Source of the DNA: Sulfuricaulis limicola
Lineage (GTDB): Bacteria; Pseudomonadota; Gammaproteobacteria; Acidiferrobacterales; Sulfurifustaceae
Direction of reading: 5' to 3'
NCBI RefSeq assembly: GCF_002355735.1
Contig: NZ_AP014879.1
Coordinates: forward strand, 2,387,501-2,451,500
DNA: 64,000 nt
Shown here: positions 1 to 8,482 of the stretch, in pieces
Numbering within the stretch: position 1 is the stretch's first letter
How the letters are laid out: each line of letters opens with the position of its first letter
Program-made: the position numbers and the translations under genes
Notes under the pieces: model-generated
Told to the model about the DNA's origin: nothing
Seen by the model: only the letters and a program-made list of their open reading frames with translations
The model's database searches: none

Positions 1-482
1 GGCTGGCCGGACTTGTAGCGCTTGCTGAAGTCGTCGCGCTCGAGCATGCGCGCCACCGTGTGCGTGGCCGCCAGCTGGATCAGATCGGTGGCGCGCATCT
101 CGCCCATCCAGCTCGAATTGAACATCACCAGGGTTTTTTCCGGATCGAGGATCTTGTAAATCTGGTTTTCATAGGTGCGCGCGTTTTCGATCACCTCGTC
201 GCGCGACAGCGGCGGACGCGTGCTGTTCTTGCCGGTGGGATCGCCGATCATGCCGGTGAAGTCGCCGATCAGGAACAGGACTTCATGCCCGAGATCCTGG
301 AACTGGCGCAGCTTGTTGATGAGGACGGTGTGGCCCAGATGCAGGTCAGGGGCGGTCGGATCGAAGCCCGCCTTGACGCGCAGCCGCCGTCCGGACCGGA
401 GGCGTTCGACCAGCTCCGTCTCGAGCAGAATCTCTTCGGTGCCGCGCTTGATGAGACGCAGCGATTCGGTGACATGTGTCAT
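1..482 (-). CDS. tyrS: Tyrosyl-tRNA synthetase, N-terminal part (runs off the window)
   Basis: Charges tRNA-Tyr with tyrosine in the cytoplasm. Translation from the ATG at 482 gives [19 protein letters not shown], then [19 protein letters not shown] with the class I HIGH-type motif as HLGH, then [16 protein letters not shown], which is characteristic of the longer TyrZ/TyrS2-like bacterial enzymes. About 160 residues are present; the KMSKS loop and the RNA-binding domain lie beyond base 1. It is divergent from the peptidase gene starting at 623, so the 140-base gap should hold promoters for both. Family assignment is secure. Confidence 0.93.
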   Translation of the reverse strand, partial: MTHVTESLRLIKRGTEEILLETELVERLRSGRRLRVKAGFDPTAPDLHLGHTVLINKLRQFQDLGHEVLFLIGDFTGMIGDPTGKNSTRPPLSRDEVIENARTYENQIYKILDPEKTLVMFNSSWMGEMRATDLIQLAATHTVARMLERDDFSKRYKSGQ

Positions 483-622
483 GTATATTCCTGAAACGGC
501 AGGTGATTCCGGGCGCCGCAAAGCGTACCATAGGTGCCCTGACATGGCATGCCGACACCCAGCCCCGCCCGCAGTACGGTTGATCTAAACTTTAACCTGC
601 CGGTTTTTTCAGGAGACTTCCC

Positions 623-2053
623 TTGCCCAGAGGATTGCCCCATAAAGGATTGTTGAAAAAAATCATCTCGGCGCTGCGCGTGCACGGCAAGGCCCATGCC
701 CACCGTCTGCCGGGGCGCAGCGTGTGGCTCCTGGCGCTGGCGGTTTTCCTGACCTCGGTCACCATCGCGGCCATTATCCCGCGCGACAACGATACGCCGC
801 CGGCAAATGCGCTGATCCCTTCCACGCCACCGCAAACGGTGCAGTTGGGCGAAACGCCCATTTCACCCGCGACTGCCTCCATCGAAGGCACGCCGGCTGA
901 TACACAAACGGTCAGGGAGACGCCCGACCGCGAGCACTGGACCGAAGTCACGATCCGCAAGGGCGACACGGTCTCGGATGTCCTGAACCGCAACGGCCAC
1001 GACAGTGGAATGATCTATCGGCTGATCCAGTCCAACCCGGAAGCCCGCACCTTTCGTCAGCTGTTGCCGGGGCAAACGCTGCGCCTGCGTTCGGGCACCG
1101 ACGGAACGCTGCAGGAGCTGGTTTACGAGACCGGTCCCGGTGAGGCGTTTCATCTCGTGCGCCACGATGGCCATTTCGAGCTTACCAAGGAGCTGCGCAC
1201 TTTTGAAACCCGCGTGGCCCATGTCACCGGCACCATCGAGTCGTCGCTGTTCGAGGACGGCCAGGACGCCGGGCTGTCGGATAACATGATCATGAAGCTG
1301 GTGGAGATCTTCGGCTGGGACATCGACTTTGCCCTCGACCTGCGCCGCGGCGACAGTTTTTCCGTCATTCACGAGGAAAAATTCTGGCGCGGGCAAAAGG
1401 TCATGGACGGGGACATCCTGGCCGCCGAGTTCGTCAACCAGGGGCGGACGTTCCGCGCCATCGCCTTTCGCGACGCCAACGGCTACACCTCTTATTACGC
1501 ACCCGATGGCGCGAGTGTGCGCCGGGCGTTCCTGCGCACCCCGGTGGAGTTCAGCCGCATCTCTTCGCGTTTCACCAACAGCCGTTATCACCCGATCCTG
1601 AAAACCCGACGCGCGCACAAAGGCGTGGACTACGCCGCGCCCACCGGCACGCCGGTGCGCAGCACCGCCAGCGGGCGAGTGCTGTCGATCGGCTGGGGTG
1701 GTGGTTACGGCAAGCGCATCGTCATCCGTCATAACGCCACGTACAGCACCGTCTATGCACATCTCTCGCGCTTCCGCGACGGCCTGCGCGTCGGCAGTTT
1801 CGTGGACCAGGGCCAGACCATCGGCTATGTCGGCGCCACGGGCCTCGCGAGCGGCCCGCACCTGCATTACGAGTTTCAGGTCAACGGGGTACACCGTAAT
1901 CCCCTGACCTTCAAGTTCGCGGGCGGAGGAAAGATCGCCCCGCAAAACCGCGACGAGTTCGCGCGACTCGCCGGCGACTGGTCCGCACGTCTGGATGTCA
2001 TCGGTCACGGCACACGCGTCGCCGCCAGTCGCCAGGCCGGCAATCCCTTGTAA
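623..2053 (+). CDS. M23-family peptidoglycan DD-endopeptidase (MepM-like, OapA/LysM-type N-terminus)
   Basis: Predicted periplasmic zinc endopeptidase that cuts peptide crosslinks in peptidoglycan during cell growth. It has one N-terminal membrane anchor at about residues 33-52. An OapA/LysM-like binding region follows at about 105-155 (RKGDTVSDVLNRNG, then LLPGQTLRLR). The C-terminal M23 domain has metal ligands H332 and D336 in HKGVDYAAPTGTP and H413-L-H415 in PHLHYEF. At 476 aa it matches the MepM/YebA group. The start is TTG at 623, chosen because AGGAGA at 611-616 sits six bases upstream. The neighbour anmK recycles anhydro-MurNAc, so the pair forms a cell-wall turnover unit. Confidence 0.9.
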   Translation: MPRGLPHKGLLKKIISALRVHGKAHAHRLPGRSVWLLALAVFLTSVTIAAIIPRDNDTPPANALIPSTPPQTVQLGETPISPATASIEGTPADTQTVRETPDREHWTEVTIRKGDTVSDVLNRNGHDSGMIYRLIQSNPEARTFRQLLPGQTLRLRSGTDGTLQELVYETGPGEAFHLVRHDGHFELTKELRTFETRVAHVTGTIESSLFEDGQDAGLSDNMIMKLVEIFGWDIDFALDLRRGDSFSVIHEEKFWRGQKVMDGDILAAEFVNQGRTFRAIAFRDANGYTSYYAPDGASVRRAFLRTPVEFSRISSRFTNSRYHPILKTRRAHKGVDYAAPTGTPVRSTASGRVLSIGWGGGYGKRIVIRHNATYSTVYAHLSRFRDGLRVGSFVDQGQTIGYVGATGLASGPHLHYEFQVNGVHRNPLTFKFAGGGKIAPQNRDEFARLAGDWSARLDVIGHGTRVAASRQAGNPL

Positions 2054-2082
2054 CTTTTTGCAGCCTGCCCGAAACTGAAGCC

Positions 2083-3192
2083 ATGCATTACATCGGGCTG
2101 ATGTCGGGAACCAGCGTGGATGGCATCGACGCCGCGCTGATCTCCGTCTCCGTGGGCGGACGTCCGGTTCTGGTGGCCACCCACGCCCATCCCATCGACG
2201 CCGCCGTGCGGGGCGAGATTCAGGCCCTGATGCGCGACGGCCCCAACGAAATTGAACGGCTGGGCGAACTCGACATGGCGCTCGGCGGGCTGTTCGCCGA
2301 AGCCGCCGCCGCCGTGCTCCGGAAATCAGGGCTGGCAAAAAAGGACATCCGTGCCATCGGCAGCCACGGCCAGACGCTGCGCCACCGTCCGCGTGCGGCG
2401 CATCCCTTCTCGCTCCAGATCGGCAATCCTTCCGTTATCGCCGAACGTACCGGCATCACCACGGTGGCGGATTTCCGCGCGCGCGACATGGCCGCTGGCG
2501 GCCAGGGCGCGCCGATGGTGCCGGCCTTTCATCACCAGATGTTTCATTCCGCACAGCGGAACCGCGTCATCGTCAATATCGGCGGAATCGCCAACGTGAC
2601 CTGCCTGCCGGCCGACGCCGCACAGCCGGTGAGCGGGTTCGACACCGGCCCGGGCAATACTTTGCTGGATCAATGGATTCATCGGCATCACACGCATGCG
2701 CACGACGAGGCCGGACAATGGGCTGCTTCCGGACGTACATCGCGGGAATTGCTGGAACTGCTGCTGTCCGACCCGTATTTTGCGGCTCCGCCGCCCAAGA
2801 GCACGGGGCGCGAGCACTTCAACATGGAGTGGCTGCAAGGGCATTTGAAAAAACTCGCCACGCCGCCGGCTGCCGCCGACGTGCAGGCGAGCCTGGTCCA
2901 GCTCACCGCGCAGAGCCTCGCCCGGGCCATCCGCCGGTTCCTGCCGCAAACGCTGGAGGCCTATGTCTGCGGCGGCGGTTCACACAACCGTGCGCTGATG
3001 ACGGCGCTGGCGGAGAATCTGCCCGGCATCGCGGTTACCACCACCGACGCGCTCGGCATGCCGCCGGACTGGGTGGAAGCGGCGGCCTTTGCCTGGCTCG
3101 CGCATCAGACGCTGGAAGGACTCCCCGGCAACATACCGGCGGTTACCGGCGCCGGGCATGCGGCGATACTGGGCGGGATTTACAAGGCGTAG
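2083..3192 (+). CDS. anmK: Anhydro-N-acetylmuramic acid kinase
   Basis: Hydrolyses and phosphorylates 1,6-anhydro-MurNAc to MurNAc-6-phosphate, the entry step for recycling murein sugars. The N-terminus has the family signature MSGTSVDGID at residues 7-16. It is followed by the ATP-binding SHGQTLRHRP, the phosphate loop NIGGIANVT and GFDTGPGN. Length, 369 aa, is standard. It begins 30 bases after the M23 peptidase stop, so the two are probably co-transcribed. A strong terminator lies directly after it. Confidence 0.95.
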   Translation: MHYIGLMSGTSVDGIDAALISVSVGGRPVLVATHAHPIDAAVRGEIQALMRDGPNEIERLGELDMALGGLFAEAAAAVLRKSGLAKKDIRAIGSHGQTLRHRPRAAHPFSLQIGNPSVIAERTGITTVADFRARDMAAGGQGAPMVPAFHHQMFHSAQRNRVIVNIGGIANVTCLPADAAQPVSGFDTGPGNTLLDQWIHRHHTHAHDEAGQWAASGRTSRELLELLLSDPYFAAPPPKSTGREHFNMEWLQGHLKKLATPPAAADVQASLVQLTAQSLARAIRRFLPQTLEAYVCGGGSHNRALMTALAENLPGIAVTTTDALGMPPDWVEAAAFAWLAHQTLEGLPGNIPAVTGAGHAAILGGIYKA

Positions 3193-3209
3193 CGAAAGCG
3201 GCAGAAACG

Positions 3210-3235
3210 AAAAAGGGCCCTTGCGGGCCCTTTTT
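3210..3235. terminator. Bidirectional intrinsic terminator between anmK and erpA
   Basis: A perfect 11-bp stem (AAAAAGGGCCC, loop TTGC, GGGCCCTTTTT) gives a U-run in both directions. It ends the rightward peptidase-anmK unit and the leftward bactofilin/erpA unit. Confidence 0.9.
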
Positions 3236-3254
3236 GCGTGCGTCTTGTGCGGTG

Positions 3255-3608
3255 TCAGGTGTTGAAGGAAGAACCGCAACCGCAGGTGGTCTTGGCATTC
3301 GGGTTCTTGATCACGAACTGCGCGCCTTGGACGCCTTCCTGGAAATCGATTTCTGCGCCCGCCAGGTACTGGAAGCTGAGCGGATCGATCAGCAGCGTCA
3401 CGCCGTTCTTTTCCACGCGCGTATCGTCCTCGTTGGCGTTCTCTTCGAAGGTAAAACCGTACTGGAATCCCGAGCAGCCGCCGCCGGAGACAAACACCCG
3501 CAGCATCAGCGCCGGATTCTTTTCCTCTTCGATCAATTCTTTCACCTTGTTTGCCGCGCTTTCGGTAAACATCAGGGGGGACGGCATTTCAGGCATGGCA
3601 GCACTCAT
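3255..3608 (-). CDS. erpA: Iron-sulfur cluster insertion protein ErpA
   Basis: A-type carrier that delivers Fe-S clusters to targets such as the isoprenoid enzymes IspG and IspH. The three conserved cysteines are visible: one in GGGCSGFQY and two in the C-terminal TTCGCGSSF. At 117 aa it is full length. The start is ATG 3608, preceded by GGAGG with six-base spacing; the upstream GTG at 3620 overlaps that ribosome site and is less likely. It lies 73 bases downstream of the bactofilin gene, a common gammaproteobacterial pairing. Confidence 0.95.
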
Positions 3609-3681
3609 CGGAACCTCCACAGATCACAGTAAACTTGATGAACCAATTATCCTATTCCTGACCCTGTGGGTCAACAATTAG

Positions 3682-4137
3682 CTAGTCTTCGACATCCAGA
3701 CCATTTTCTCCGGCCGATTTCAGGCGAGTCACGGTTCCCTTCTGGGGATTGTCGCGACCGGCTTCAACCGCCTCGCGCACCAGGTTGCCGTTGACCACCG
3801 CCCCCAGGGCCATTTCAATCACCCGGTAATAGACATCACCGGATATTTCCGCCTTGTTCTGGAGCTCAATGCGTTCGGCGGCGCGCACGTTGCCCTTGAT
3901 CGCGCCGTTGGTGATGATGTGCGGCACCGTGACGTTGCCGGTCACCACGGCGTTCTCGCTCAGCACCAAGGTGCTGTTGGCATCGCCCTTGGCCGTGATA
4001 TTGCCGCGGACCTTTCCGTCCACGCGCAGGCCGCCGGTGAACACGATATCGCCCTTCAATTCCGTTTTCGCGCCAACCAGGGTGTCGATGGTGTTGCACG
4101 GTTTGTCGCTCGGTTTCTTTCCCAGAGCATTCAGCAT
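3682..4137 (-). CDS. Bactofilin family cytoskeletal protein
   Basis: Small polymer-forming beta-helical protein of the bactofilin (DUF583) family, which forms membrane-associated filaments that guide cell shape and peptidoglycan synthesis. The core of about residues 20-115 shows the regular short-strand pattern typical of the fold (GDIVFTGGLRVDGKVRGNI, later GNVTVPHIITNGAIKGNV). The N- and C-terminal tails are flexible. The start is ATG 4137, because GGAGG precedes it by eight bases; the in-frame ATG at 4152 encodes that ribosome site. It has no membrane segment, as usual for the family. Confidence 0.9.
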   Translation of the reverse strand: MLNALGKKPSDKPCNTIDTLVGAKTELKGDIVFTGGLRVDGKVRGNITAKGDANSTLVLSENAVVTGNVTVPHIITNGAIKGNVRAAERIELQNKAEISGDVYYRVIEMALGAVVNGNLVREAVEAGRDNPQKGTVTRLKSAGENGLDVED

Positions 4138-4184
4138 TGCGTTACCCTCCATGTAGGCATTGTAGTTGACCCTGCATCACGTGA

Positions 4185-4269
4185 GAAATCGGGGTCAGAG
4201 ACGGATTTTCTGACTCCCATGTTCGCAGAAAACCGGCGTCAGAGAAAATCCGTCTCTGACCCCAATTTC
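4185..4269. repeat. Palindromic REP-like repeat, copy 1
   Basis: Arms at 4185-4214 and 4238-4269 are near-perfect inverted repeats containing GGGGTCAGAGACGGATTTTC, separated by about 23 bases. The same arm with a C-to-G swap recurs at 5046-5132. The motif resembles REP/MITE-type palindromes associated with Y1 REP transposases. No transposase is present in the window. It lies downstream of the coiled-coil gene and upstream of the bactofilin gene. Confidence 0.8.
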
Positions 4270-4294
4270 TTGCCGATTTCTCCCCAATTTCTCG

Positions 4295-5011
4295 CTACCC
4301 CAGCGGCCAGGCGTAGGTCGCCTCCGCCAGGGATGTCCCGCCGGAAGTCGTGATATAGACCTTGACGCGCTTGGGCTGGAAATTCCTCGGCAATTCCAGC
4401 TTGCCCTCGATGTCCTGAAAATACTTGAAGTTCACCTGGATCGGGCGTTCGTTCGCCGCCGGGAAGCGCAACAGCGTGTCCTCGCCCACCTGCATGCCGC
4501 TGATCTCGATGATCGCCCGGCCCTGGACCGTGCTCTCATGCTTCAGTGCCTGGATCAGCACCAGCTTGTAACGGAACTGGTTCGCGGCGCCGGCCGGCTC
4601 GATGTAGAGGTTCTGGATGCGCAGGCCGCTCTTCTTGTCGGCCGGCGAGATGATGTTGCGGTAGAAATTCAGCTCTTCACGCAGTTTCACGATCTCCTGC
4701 GCCGAGGCCTTGAGCGACTTGTCGAGATCCTGGTAGGCCGCCTGGTCCATCTGGATGGTGCGCTGCGAGCGCGCCAGCGACTCCTGCAGCTCGCGGTTTT
4801 CGTCCTGGAGCTTGCGCATATCGTCCTGCAAGGTCTGCTGCGTCTCCTGCGCCGACTGGCGTTCGAACCCGGCGCGGTTGAGGCCGTAGTTGTAGATGAA
4901 TCCGGCGGACGCCAGCAGCGCCACCGCCGCCATCACCGCCAGCAGCAGCTTCATGCGCGGCGAGTAGCGCTGCTTGATGATCAGTTCGCCGGGTTTGTTG
5001 AGATCGATCAT
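4295..5011 (-). CDS. Single-pass membrane coiled-coil protein (DUF6776-like)
   Basis: Function unknown. The 238-aa protein has a short cytoplasmic N-terminus and one membrane segment at about residues 21-41. A long coiled coil runs over about 50-118 (QDDMRKLQDENRELQESLAR). A C-terminal globular domain of beta-strand character covers about 125-238. The arrangement suggests a periplasmic domain held off the membrane by a stalk. It sits between argC and the bactofilin gene and is flanked on both sides by the same palindromic repeat. Family name is from memory of similar gammaproteobacterial loci and is less certain than the architecture. Confidence 0.75.
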   Translation of the reverse strand: MIDLNKPGELIIKQRYSPRMKLLLAVMAAVALLASAGFIYNYGLNRAGFERQSAQETQQTLQDDMRKLQDENRELQESLARSQRTIQMDQAAYQDLDKSLKASAQEIVKLREELNFYRNIISPADKKSGLRIQNLYIEPAGAANQFRYKLVLIQALKHESTVQGRAIIEISGMQVGEDTLLRFPAANERPIQVNFKYFQDIEGKLELPRNFQPKRVKVYITTSGGTSLAEATYAWPLG

Positions 5012-5045
5012 GGGGATTGGCCTGCGGAATACCCTGAATATAGCG

Positions 5046-5132
5046 GAAAATCGGGGTCAGAGAGGGATTTTTTCTAACGTCGGTCTTCTTTGAAAATTAA
5101 TCTCAAAAAATCCCTCTCTGACCCCGATTTTC
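5046..5132. repeat. Palindromic REP-like repeat, copy 2
   Basis: Arms at 5046-5073 and 5105-5132 are perfect 28-base inverted repeats with a 31-base spacer. They match copy 1 at 4185-4269 except for paired changes in the stem, with GACGG/CCGTC becoming GAGGG/CCCTC. It lies in the gap between argC and the coiled-coil gene, touching the end of argC. Confidence 0.85.
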
Positions 5133-5134
5133 GG

Positions 5135-6166
5135 TCAGGGTAGCACGCCTGCCTGCCGCAGACCGGCGCGTTCGTCCAGCCCGAACAGGATGTTCATGTT
5201 CTGCACCGCCTGACCGGCGGCGCCCTTGACCAGATTGTCGATGACGGACAGCACCACCACCGTGTCGCCGCCCTGCGGCCGGTGCACGGCGATGCGGCAG
5301 ACATTGGAGACCCGCACGGAACGCGTCTCGGGATGGCTGCCGGCAGGCATCACGTCCACGAACGGCTCGTTGGCGTAACGCTGTTCATACAATGACTGCA
5401 AGTCCGCTCCCGGCAGTGTGAGCCGCGCATAGAGTGTCGCGTGGATGCCGCGGATCATGGGCGTGAGATGCGGCACGAAGGTCAGTCCCACGGATTTGCC
5501 CAGCACCGCCTCGAGTCCCTGGCGGATCTCCGGCCAGTGACGATGACCCGCGACGCCATAGGCCTTCATCGTGTCCGCCGCTTCCGAAAACAGCAGATGC
5601 GTTTCCGCTTTCCGGCCGGCGCCGCTGACGCCGGACTTGGCGTCGGCGATCAGATGCTGCACATCCACCAACCCGTTTTCCAGCAACGGGAGAAATCCCA
5701 GTTGCACGGCCGTCGGATAGCAGCCGGGGTTGGCGACCAGCCGGGCCTCCCTGATTTTCTCCCGGTTCACTTCCGGCAGGCCGTAGACCGCTTCTTCCAG
5801 CAACTCGGGGCAGGCATGCGGCACGCCGTACCATTTCTCCCAGAGCGCGGGATCTTTCAGACGGAAGTCGGCGGCAAGATCGATGAGCTTCACACCGGCC
5901 TTGAGCAGCTCGCGCGCATGCGTCATGGCCACGCCGTTGGGCGTGGCCGAGAACACCACGTCGCAACCAGCGAGGGCTTTCGTGTCCGGTTCGGTGAACG
6001 CGAGCTTCACATGGCCGCGCAGGTTGGGAAACAGGTCCGCGACCTTTTTTCCGGCCTCGCCGCGCGAGGTGATCACCCGCAGATCCGCCTGCGGATGCGC
6101 CGCCAGCAGGCGCAGCAATTCCACGCCGGTATAGCCGGTGCCGCCGATGATGCCGATTTTGATCAT
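5135..6166 (-). CDS. argC: N-acetyl-gamma-glutamyl-phosphate reductase
   Basis: NADPH-dependent reduction of N-acetylglutamyl phosphate to the semialdehyde, the third step of arginine synthesis. The N-terminal Rossmann motif [17 protein letters not shown] and the catalytic cysteine in NPGCYPT identify it, as does the C-terminal [20 protein letters not shown]-type region. The start is ATG 6166, giving MIKIGIIGG and 343 aa, the normal length. A TTG at 6214 would add 16 atypical residues. No other arginine gene is adjacent. Confidence 0.95.
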   Translation of the reverse strand: MIKIGIIGGTGYTGVELLRLLAAHPQADLRVITSRGEAGKKVADLFPNLRGHVKLAFTEPDTKALAGCDVVFSATPNGVAMTHARELLKAGVKLIDLAADFRLKDPALWEKWYGVPHACPELLEEAVYGLPEVNREKIREARLVANPGCYPTAVQLGFLPLLENGLVDVQHLIADAKSGVSGAGRKAETHLLFSEAADTMKAYGVAGHRHWPEIRQGLEAVLGKSVGLTFVPHLTPMIRGIHATLYARLTLPGADLQSLYEQRYANEPFVDVMPAGSHPETRSVRVSNVCRIAVHRPQGGDTVVVLSVIDNLVKGAAGQAVQNMNILFGLDERAGLRQAGVLP

Positions 6167-6290
6167 AGGATTGGAAACCGTGATTTCACCGCAAACTACG
6201 GCAATTCGATTCAAAGATACAGGATATTGCCGGAGGCCGGAAGATCACTGTTTTTGCTGAATCTGAAACCCGGAAACCGGTTTCTGACTG

Positions 6291-6316
6291 AAAAAAAACG
6301 GGGCCCGAAGGCCCCG
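6291..6316 (-). terminator. Intrinsic terminator after the porin gene
   Basis: On the minus strand a CGGGGCC stem with a four-base loop is followed by eight U residues. It ends the porin transcript and separates it from argC. Confidence 0.85.
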
Positions 6317-6365
6317 TCACTCGATACTGCTTTATGTTTGTTCAACCGTTACGGATGGCTTCCTC

Positions 6366-7406
6366 TTAGAACTTGAGGATATAACCAGCCGAGATACCGG
6401 TCGCGTCATTGCCGGCAGCAGTTGTCAGGTTATCACCATGGCCGCCGTTGGCGCTGGAGGTGGTGAAGGTCCCAGCCGTGTCATTGCTCACCGAGGCGTA
6501 GTTCAGATAGACCATGGCGGTCTTGCTGAACACGTGATCCACGCCGATGGCCCACATGTCACCGCCGTTGTCGGTCGCCGAATTGTCGACCTTGTCGGCA
6601 TTCAGCCAATGGAACTTGAACTTGTTGTTGCCCATGGTCATCGCGGCAACCAAGCCCATGGCATCACGGTCGGCTCCCGAGACGCCGCCCATGTCGCTCA
6701 GCGATTCCCACAGCAGGCCGATCGTGAAGGCATCCATGGTATAGGCGCCCGCGAGACGGATACCGGTCGTGTCGTTGTCGGAACCCGTGTTGCCTACTTC
6801 GTTCCAGGCGGCGCCGACGAACAGCGGGCCGGAGGAGAAGTTCAGGCCCACGCTGGTATCCTTGTTGGATGTGTTGCCAGCCGCATCAGAACCGGCGTTG
6901 GAGGTGTTCTGCACCACCGCGTTGAAGCCGCTGAAGTTCGGGCTCTCATAACGGATCATGTTGCTGACACGGGCATCATACGCACCGGCATTACCGATGA
7001 AGTTACGCATGTCGCCGACCTGCTCGTTAAAGTTGTCGAGCTTGCGGCCAAGATCCTTGTAGGCGGTGTCGTGGCGACCGAGCTTGACCGTACCCCAGCT
7101 GCCGGCAAAACCCATGAAGGTGTTGCGCAGAGTGCCGCCAAAACCACCCGTGCCTTCGTCAGCAGCGAAGATCGGGCTTTCCACCTGATAGATAGCCTTG
7201 AGACCACCACCCAGATCCTCGTCGCCCTTGATGCCGAAGCGTGAGGAGTTGTTGGCCATAAAGCCTTCCTCGTTGACATCGTTGTCAATGCGATCCATCG
7301 ACATATGGAAGTGGCCATACAGTGTTGCACCGGCCGCGTGGGCAGCGACCATCGGTCCGGCAACCAGCGCGGCGCCGACGGCTGCCATAAGAAGCTTCTT
7401 CTTCAT
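6366..7406 (-). CDS. Outer-membrane porin, general diffusion type
   Basis: Trimeric beta-barrel porin of the Gram-negative porin family, letting small solutes cross the outer membrane. A signal peptide of about 24 residues ends at AHA. The mature protein starts with ATLYGHFHMSMD, shows alternating aromatic strands with Gly/Asn/Asp-rich turns, and ends in GYILKF with the terminal Phe needed for barrel assembly. At 346 aa it is normal size. AGGAGG lies just before the ATG, and a good promoter and terminator bracket it, so it is monocistronic. Confidence 0.93.
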   Translation of the reverse strand: MKKKLLMAAVGAALVAGPMVAAHAAGATLYGHFHMSMDRIDNDVNEEGFMANNSSRFGIKGDEDLGGGLKAIYQVESPIFAADEGTGGFGGTLRNTFMGFAGSWGTVKLGRHDTAYKDLGRKLDNFNEQVGDMRNFIGNAGAYDARVSNMIRYESPNFSGFNAVVQNTSNAGSDAAGNTSNKDTSVGLNFSSGPLFVGAAWNEVGNTGSDNDTTGIRLAGAYTMDAFTIGLLWESLSDMGGVSGADRDAMGLVAAMTMGNNKFKFHWLNADKVDNSATDNGGDMWAIGVDHVFSKTAMVYLNYASVSNDTAGTFTTSSANGGHGDNLTTAAGNDATGISAGYILKF

Positions 7407-7472
7407 GATTCCTCCTGGAATGAAGGTAGTTGGGAAAAAAACTCAAGCACAGTTCAGCTGCGCTTGTTGTAA

Positions 7473-7502
7473 TTTATAGCACAGCCTTTTGCGAATATGC
7501 AA
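7473..7502 (-). promoter_or_regulatory. Predicted sigma70 promoter of the porin gene
   Basis: On the minus strand TTGCAT (7502-7497) is followed after 18 bases by TATAAA (7478-7473). This gives a 5' leader of roughly 60 bases ending in AGGAGG. The region further upstream, 7500-7560, is AT-rich, as in strongly expressed porin genes. Prediction only. Confidence 0.55.
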
Positions 7503-7660
7503 CGCAATTTTGTAAATAAACGACAAATAATTATTATGTAACTTTTTTGCAACAAAAAGGTGAATTATCCCGAAAACAAGCTGATTTTTGCCAGATTTGG
7601 TGATTCGAGGGTCAGGATTGTCTGCTCCCAAGGATTCTTGTCGAGCCTTTGGGTTCGAGG

Positions 7661-7852
7661 GGACTAGGATTACTCGGGACATCCATGTCCCTCGCCCCTT
7701 CGGGGTCGCTGCCGCTTCGCGGTAGCGTTCCGCGCGCTCCCGGCGCGCGCTCGTCGACAATTTTGTCGGGAACAAAATTGGACGCGCTTTAGCGCGCCCG
7801 AAGGGCGGACGCCAGGGATGGCGTCCATCAAGCTAGGTTCTCATCCTAGTCC
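7661..7852. repeat. Hairpin-rich element bounded by inverted tRNA-Gln T-arm copies
   Basis: The two ends carry inverted copies of GGACTAGGAT (7661-7670 and, on the other strand, 7852-7843). The right end extends to a 20-base match (18 of 20) with the T-arm of the adjacent tRNA-Gln at 7908-7927. The interior is a chain of short hairpins, among them 7676-7691, a GCCCC/GGGGTC stem near 7694, CGCGCG stems near 7731-7750, and 7796-7826. The last one belongs to the same family as the hairpin at 31719-31749. No convincing reading frame was seen. It lies between the porin promoter and the tRNA terminator. Confidence 0.7.
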
Positions 7853-7860
7853 AAATCGAA

Positions 7861-7897
7861 AATCAAAACGGCCCGCACGAGGCGGGCCGTTTTGATT
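7861..7897. terminator. Terminator of tRNA-Gln
   Basis: A 16-bp perfect stem (7861-7876 with 7882-7897, loop ACGAG) has A/T-rich outer ends, so it gives a U-rich tail in either direction. It starts three bases after the tRNA 3' end. Confidence 0.85.
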
Positions 7898-7899
7898 TT

Positions 7900-7973
7900 T
7901 GGCTGGGGGACTAGGATTCGAACCTAGATAAACAGAGTCAGAGTCTGTTGTCCTACCGTTAGACGATCCCCCA
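7900..7973 (-). tRNA. tRNA-Gln (anticodon CUG)
   Basis: The minus strand folds as a complete cloverleaf of 74 bases with encoded CCA. The acceptor stem is UGGGGGA/UCCCCCA with discriminator G73, and its U1-A72 pair is typical of glutamine tRNAs. The anticodon stem is ACAGA/UCUGU with loop CUCUGAC, so the anticodon is CUG reading CAG codons. The T-arm is CUAGG-UUCGAAU-CCUAG. Confidence 0.96.
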
Positions 7974-8015
7974 GAAGGGCTCCGGATTCTAGCTGAAAAT
8001 TAACCGGCTAAAAAT

Positions 8016-8043
8016 CATTAAGCCACCCGGAGGTGGCTTAATG
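8016..8043 (-). terminator. Intrinsic terminator after rpsI
   Basis: A 12-bp perfect stem (CATTAAGCCACC with GGTGGCTTAATG) closes a four-base loop. On the minus strand it is followed by AUUUUUA. It ends the rplM-rpsI transcript. Confidence 0.75.
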
Positions 8044-8067
8044 TATTTCCGAGTCGCCGAAAAAGAA

Positions 8068-8463
8068 TCAGCGCTTGGAGTACTGCGGACGCTTGCGCGC
8101 CTTGTGCAGGCCGTATTTCTTGCGCTCCACGGCGCGCGAGTCGCGCGTGACATAACCGGCCTTGCGCAGCGCGGGGCGCAGCGATTCATCGTAGGCCATC
8201 AGCGCGCGCGTGATGCCATGACGGATGGCACCGGCCTGGCCGCTGGGCCCGCCGCCAGCGACATTCACCATGATGTCGAATTTGTTTTCCATGTCCACCG
8301 CCACGAACGGCTGGCGCACGATCATGCGCGCGGTTTCACGGCCGAAATATTCATCGAGCGACTTGCTGTTGATCTTGATCTCGCCCTTGCCGGGCTTGAG
8401 ATAAACGCGCGCCGTGGAAGTCTTGCGCCGCCCGGTGCCGAGATGGATGTTTGCCTGCGCCAT
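8068..8463 (-). CDS. rpsI: 30S ribosomal protein S9 (uS9)
   Basis: Small-subunit ribosomal protein whose C-terminal tail reaches into the tRNA P site. The 131-aa protein begins [20 protein letters not shown] and ends [17 protein letters not shown]; the terminal Lys-Arg is the conserved P-site contact. The ATG is at 8463. It follows rplM by 19 bases, the invariant bacterial order. Confidence 0.98.
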   Translation of the reverse strand: MAQANIHLGTGRRKTSTARVYLKPGKGEIKINSKSLDEYFGRETARMIVRQPFVAVDMENKFDIMVNVAGGGPSGQAGAIRHGITRALMAYDESLRPALRKAGYVTRDSRAVERKKYGLHKARKRPQYSKR

Positions 8464-8482
8464 GGTATTGGTTACCTGAAGA

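Noticed and set aside
863-2338. A 491-codon minus-strand frame opposite the M23 peptidase
   Set aside because: It is antisense to a clear peptidase and anmK, has an Arg/Ala/Gly-rich composition without family features, and no ribosome site.
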